A DNA stretch of 16,289 bases from Candidatus Geothermarchaeota archaeon (GTDB lineage: Archaea; Thermoproteota; Nitrososphaeria; Geothermarchaeales; JDFR-13). Both the position numbers and the translations under genes were made by a program. Position 1 is the stretch's first letter, and every line of letters begins with the position of its first letter. Location: positions 1 to 16,289 of the forward strand of contig WAMZ01000085.1 of the NCBI GenBank assembly GCA_015522055.1, written 5' to 3'. The notes under the pieces were generated by a model. That model was not told the DNA's origin. It ran no database searches and saw only the letters and a program-made list of their open reading frames with translations. Positions 13,965 to 16,289 of the stretch are shown in pieces.

Positions 13965-15092
13965 TCATAAAGCCTTGACATACCGATATTCCCTATACCC
14001 TACAATCACCTTATAGAAGCCTCTCAACTCATCATCCAACTCGGGGTCACCAGTATCTATCCTTAGAACACCTCCTTCAAGCCCCGATAACTTCTGCCTA
14101 GTAGCAAGAACAAGAATATTTCCTTTACCGATTTTCCTGAGAACCCGTGGGCTTATCTGAAGATTCCCCCTACCGAGGATAAAGCCCTGCCTCCCAATAG
14201 GGGATAATATTAGATAAACCTTATCCTCTCGGTTAACCAATCGCCATAAGTCGGGCTCAGCAACATCCTTCATATAATACTTTTTACAGTATACATCTAC
14301 CCCTAATAATGTCTTAGAGACACCCAATACATCCGCAACAGCCTTGACGGTGGACCCCGGCCCCAATATATAGACCGCGTCATCCTCCATATTCTCGACT
14401 ACATATTTAGCAATAGCCACCTTTTCCTCCTCTCCACCAGAAGCGGATATATCTTTACTAGGCTGTAGGAAACTTCCACCAGATATTACTTTGAGACTGC
14501 CGAAATACTTCAATTTAAGTTCATCACCCCTATATGCATATTCATCTACGTCAAGGACCTCACCATCGACCAGATCCGCCTCTCCCCCCATATACATGTT
14601 GATGAGTCTTGCAGCATCCGAGGGTCGATTAGAAAACACCCCGCTGAACATCTTCACCCCAGAGGGTACACCCAGGACAGGCAAATCCAGACCACCATAG
14701 TGTTTCAGCCCTATGTATATGTCCCTGGCTGTCCCATCACCCCCCACAAATACCAGAACATCCACACCGCTTTCATATAGATACTTAACCGACAAAACGG
14801 TGTGCATGGATATAGTTGGCTCAACATCCGGATAATTTAAGACAGATACTTTTATTGATGGATTATTTACAGTTTTTTCACCCATATAGCCCCTCATAGT
14901 GTATATTTGCATATTTTTCGTGGAGGTTCCCAGAGAGACTAATGCATTTATGAACATGGATGCCCTCTGTACAGCCCGACTAGAATCTAAATTGATGGTT
15001 TGGAGGAGTTCCCTAACTCCATCGCTACCTTTCAACCCGATCTCTCCACCTAAACCCGAGTATGGATTAACTATGAAGCCTATTTTAAACAT
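13965..15092 (-). CDS. ATP-NAD kinase-like protein (COG3199 type)
   Basis: A 375-residue member of the ATP-NAD kinase family, close to the archaeal predicted polyphosphate/ATP-dependent NAD kinases of COG3199. The N-terminus GFIVNPYSGLGGEIGLKGSDG is characteristic of this group. The diacylglycerol/NAD-kinase GGDG motif is at 117-120 (VFVGGDGTARD), followed by LPVLGVPSGVKMFSGVFS. If true to family it phosphorylates NAD to NADP, though many COG3199 members are uncharacterised and another acceptor is possible. The ATG start has GGGTGAT about nine bases upstream. It lies 28 bases after the THUMP gene on the same strand and probably belongs to the same operon as Sua5. Confidence 0.8.
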   Translation of the reverse strand: MFKIGFIVNPYSGLGGEIGLKGSDGVRELLQTINLDSSRAVQRASMFINALVSLGTSTKNMQIYTMRGYMGEKTVNNPSIKVSVLNYPDVEPTISMHTVLSVKYLYESGVDVLVFVGGDGTARDIYIGLKHYGGLDLPVLGVPSGVKMFSGVFSNRPSDAARLINMYMGGEADLVDGEVLDVDEYAYRGDELKLKYFGSLKVISGGSFLQPSKDISASGGEEEKVAIAKYVVENMEDDAVYILGPGSTVKAVADVLGVSKTLLGVDVYCKKYYMKDVAEPDLWRLVNREDKVYLILSPIGRQGFILGRGNLQISPRVLRKIGKGNILVLATRQKLSGLEGGVLRIDTGDPELDDELRGFYKVIVGYREYRYVKAL

Positions 15093-15120
15093 GTTTGGAT
15101 TATCACCCTAGGCAAGGTGG

Positions 15121-15648
15121 CTATGCGCCCCCGAATAGTTCTTTATCCACACTAAAAATTTCCTCGGGACGTATAAGTGAGACACCGGTCCGATTACCTA
15201 TTATCTCGATAAGCAGTATATAGTCAGGCTCTTCCAGCGAGACCTTCCTAGCTATATGGGGCGCAATGGCATCTATGATGTCCCTTGAGCTTAACTCACT
15301 GAATCTCTTCTCAATCTCTATCTTGTATTTGGCTTCAGCCGGTATATTTTCTGCCAAATCTAACGCAGCTTTCTTGATAGCCTCAATATCTGTATCCACA
15401 ACTTTGTCGACTGGTATGTATCTCTTTGTGTTCCTGAAATCGAAGGGCCTCTCCTTGAGAAGTTCTCTCAACTCCTTATAAAGAGAATGGACATCGAGCC
15501 TCGTCCAGCCAATCAACAACCCCTTCACAACACTCTTCTTGAACCTCGCCTCCGGATCACCTAGGAGGAAGAAGATGGATTCAAGCTCATGAATAGCGAC
15601 CGACTCCCTATTTCTTTGGCATGTAACAATAATATTAAACTTATTCAT
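15121..15648 (-). CDS. THUMP-domain RNA-binding protein, Tan1-like
   Basis: A 175-residue protein built around a THUMP domain, the RNA-binding module found in tRNA-modifying enzymes. It begins with FNIIVTCQRNRE, has the typical TKRYIPVDKVVDTDIEAI link, then the core YKIEIEKRFSELSSRDIIDAIAPHI and strand YILLIEIIGNRTGVSLI. No methyltransferase, deaminase or synthetase domain follows, so it resembles Tan1, the tRNA-binding partner of the acetyltransferase that makes ac4C. The ATG overlaps the end of the Sua5 gene by eight bases (ATGAATAA), indicating co-translation. GGGGT precedes the start. A partner acetyltransferase gene is not in the window. Confidence 0.8.
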   Translation of the reverse strand: MNKFNIIVTCQRNRESVAIHELESIFFLLGDPEARFKKSVVKGLLIGWTRLDVHSLYKELRELLKERPFDFRNTKRYIPVDKVVDTDIEAIKKAALDLAENIPAEAKYKIEIEKRFSELSSRDIIDAIAPHIARKVSLEEPDYILLIEIIGNRTGVSLIRPEEIFSVDKELFGGA

Positions 15649-16270
15649 AATAACTCAACCCCTTATTACCACAATACTCTTTTAGCTCATTAACGTCTAA
15701 CAAACCACTTCTCAAAACACGTATATAAGATGTACCGACCTCCACAACCGTGGATGGCTTATCCTTGGTTGGGCCGCCATCGATATATAGGTCGACACCA
15801 TTTCCAAAATACCTTATTGCATCTCCAATCTCTCTAGATGCCGGCATACCAGTGACATTGGCCGAGGTCCCTATAAGATACCCTCCAACCATATCTATCA
15901 ACTTATTCAATAAAGGGTGGCCGGTAACCCTGACCCCCACTAAACTCTTACCAAAAATAGCCGGTATATCTACTCGAGCCGGGGCCAATATCGTCAAACT
16001 TCCCGGCCAATACCTCCTAGCCAAGTCCTCAATAACATCATTCTTAATGATTAGTTTATATGCATACTCTGGCCTCGAAACTAGAATCGGGAAGGGTTTA
16101 GATACCCTCTTCTTCAGATGAAGCACCCTAGAAACAACATTAATATTGAAGGGATCCCCACCCACACCATAAACAGTATCAGTAGGAAATACTATGACGC
16201 CGCCTAACCTCACAACCTCGTTTGCAGTGGTGAAACACTCCTCTTCATATATACTGCAAATGGAGACCAT
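15641..16270 (-). CDS. Sua5/YrdC-family L-threonylcarbamoyladenylate synthase
   Basis: A 209-residue YrdC-type enzyme that condenses threonine, bicarbonate and ATP to threonylcarbamoyl-AMP, the precursor of tRNA t6A37, with KEOPS completing the transfer. Visible motifs are PTDTVYGVG (29-37), KKRVSKP (53-59, the KRxxxKP ATP-binding motif), WPGSLTIL, TSANVTG (135-141) and STVVEV near 163-168. Length fits the short YrdC/TsaC form without the extra Sua5 domain. The start ATG at 16270 is preceded by GGGGT at seven bases. It heads the minus-strand operon with the Tan1-like and NAD-kinase-like genes. Together with the Cgi121-like gene it points to a t6A-related neighbourhood. Confidence 0.9.
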   Translation of the reverse strand: MVSICSIYEEECFTTANEVVRLGGVIVFPTDTVYGVGGDPFNINVVSRVLHLKKRVSKPFPILVSRPEYAYKLIIKNDVIEDLARRYWPGSLTILAPARVDIPAIFGKSLVGVRVTGHPLLNKLIDMVGGYLIGTSANVTGMPASREIGDAIRYFGNGVDLYIDGGPTKDKPSTVVEVGTSYIRVLRSGLLDVNELKEYCGNKGLSYYE

Positions 16271-16289
16271 CTGTAATACCCCGTTATAC

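Noticed and set aside
15750..16121. A 123-codon open frame on the plus strand inside the Sua5 gene
   Set aside because: It is antisense to a well-supported Sua5/YrdC gene, has no family resemblance and no ribosome-binding site, and reflects codon-pattern shadowing.

Overview
The window looks like a chromosomal segment of a hyperthermophilic archaeon, most likely a crenarchaeon (Thermoproteota). Archaeal gene families support this: an ADP-ribose-type Nudix hydrolase, a COG3199 ATP-NAD kinase relative, a SerK-type serine kinase, a Tan1-like THUMP protein, a Cgi121-like KEOPS protein, and an archaeal-type ATP sulfurylase with a zinc ribbon. So do heavy use of AGG/AGA and ATA codons, archaeal TATA-like boxes, GGAGGTG/GGGGTG ribosome-binding sites, frequent TTG starts and a few apparently leaderless genes. 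I cannot name the genus. Genes are densely packed. No stretch of 300 bases lacks a gene, and the longest gap (1984-2096) is a divergent promoter. I saw no rRNA, tRNA, insertion sequence, CRISPR array or phage gene.

Left part (1-1983): a gene start cut off by the window edge on the minus strand, then a flavin-reductase-like FMN protein and a DHH-family phosphoesterase, also on the minus strand. Surface-glycan region (2097-10868): a plus-strand run of Nudix hydrolase, MOP-superfamily flippase and AsnB-type amidotransferase converges on a minus-strand operon. That operon reads small ribbon-helix-helix (RHH) regulator, ATP sulfurylase, APS kinase, alkaline-phosphatase-superfamily enzyme. A second small RHH-like protein is encoded divergently, and its stop codon overlaps the stop of a convergent nucleotide-sugar dehydrogenase. 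Together these genes can activate sulfate to PAPS, oxidise a nucleotide sugar to a uronic acid, possibly amidate it, and flip a lipid-linked glycan. A sulfated or amidated cell-surface glycan is the natural inference, but no glycosyltransferase and no recognisable sulfotransferase lies in the window. A perfect 22-bp AT-rich palindrome at the RHH promoter is the likely operator for the sulfate-activation operon.

Right part (10925-16270): an aldo-keto reductase on the minus strand, then a plus-strand operon of a SerK-like free-serine kinase (ParB/Srx fold), a ubiquitin-like sulfur-carrier protein ending in Gly-Gly, a phosphoribosyltransferase and a Cgi121-like protein. Serine kinase next to a sulfur carrier suggests cysteine synthesis through O-phosphoserine and a protein thiocarboxylate. 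Converging on this is a minus-strand operon of Sua5/YrdC (threonylcarbamoyl-AMP synthase), THUMP/Tan1-like protein and a COG3199 NAD-kinase-like protein. Sua5 and Cgi121 both belong to tRNA t6A synthesis, and Tan1 to tRNA ac4C formation, so this end has a tRNA-modification theme.

Several starts were moved from the longest reading frame because a strong Shine-Dalgarno sequence lies inside the longer version (flavin reductase, Sat, the plus-strand RHH protein, the dehydrogenase, the sulfur carrier, the phosphoribosyltransferase) or because chemistry requires it (AsnB must begin Met-Cys). All functional calls come from reading motifs by eye. No database search was run.
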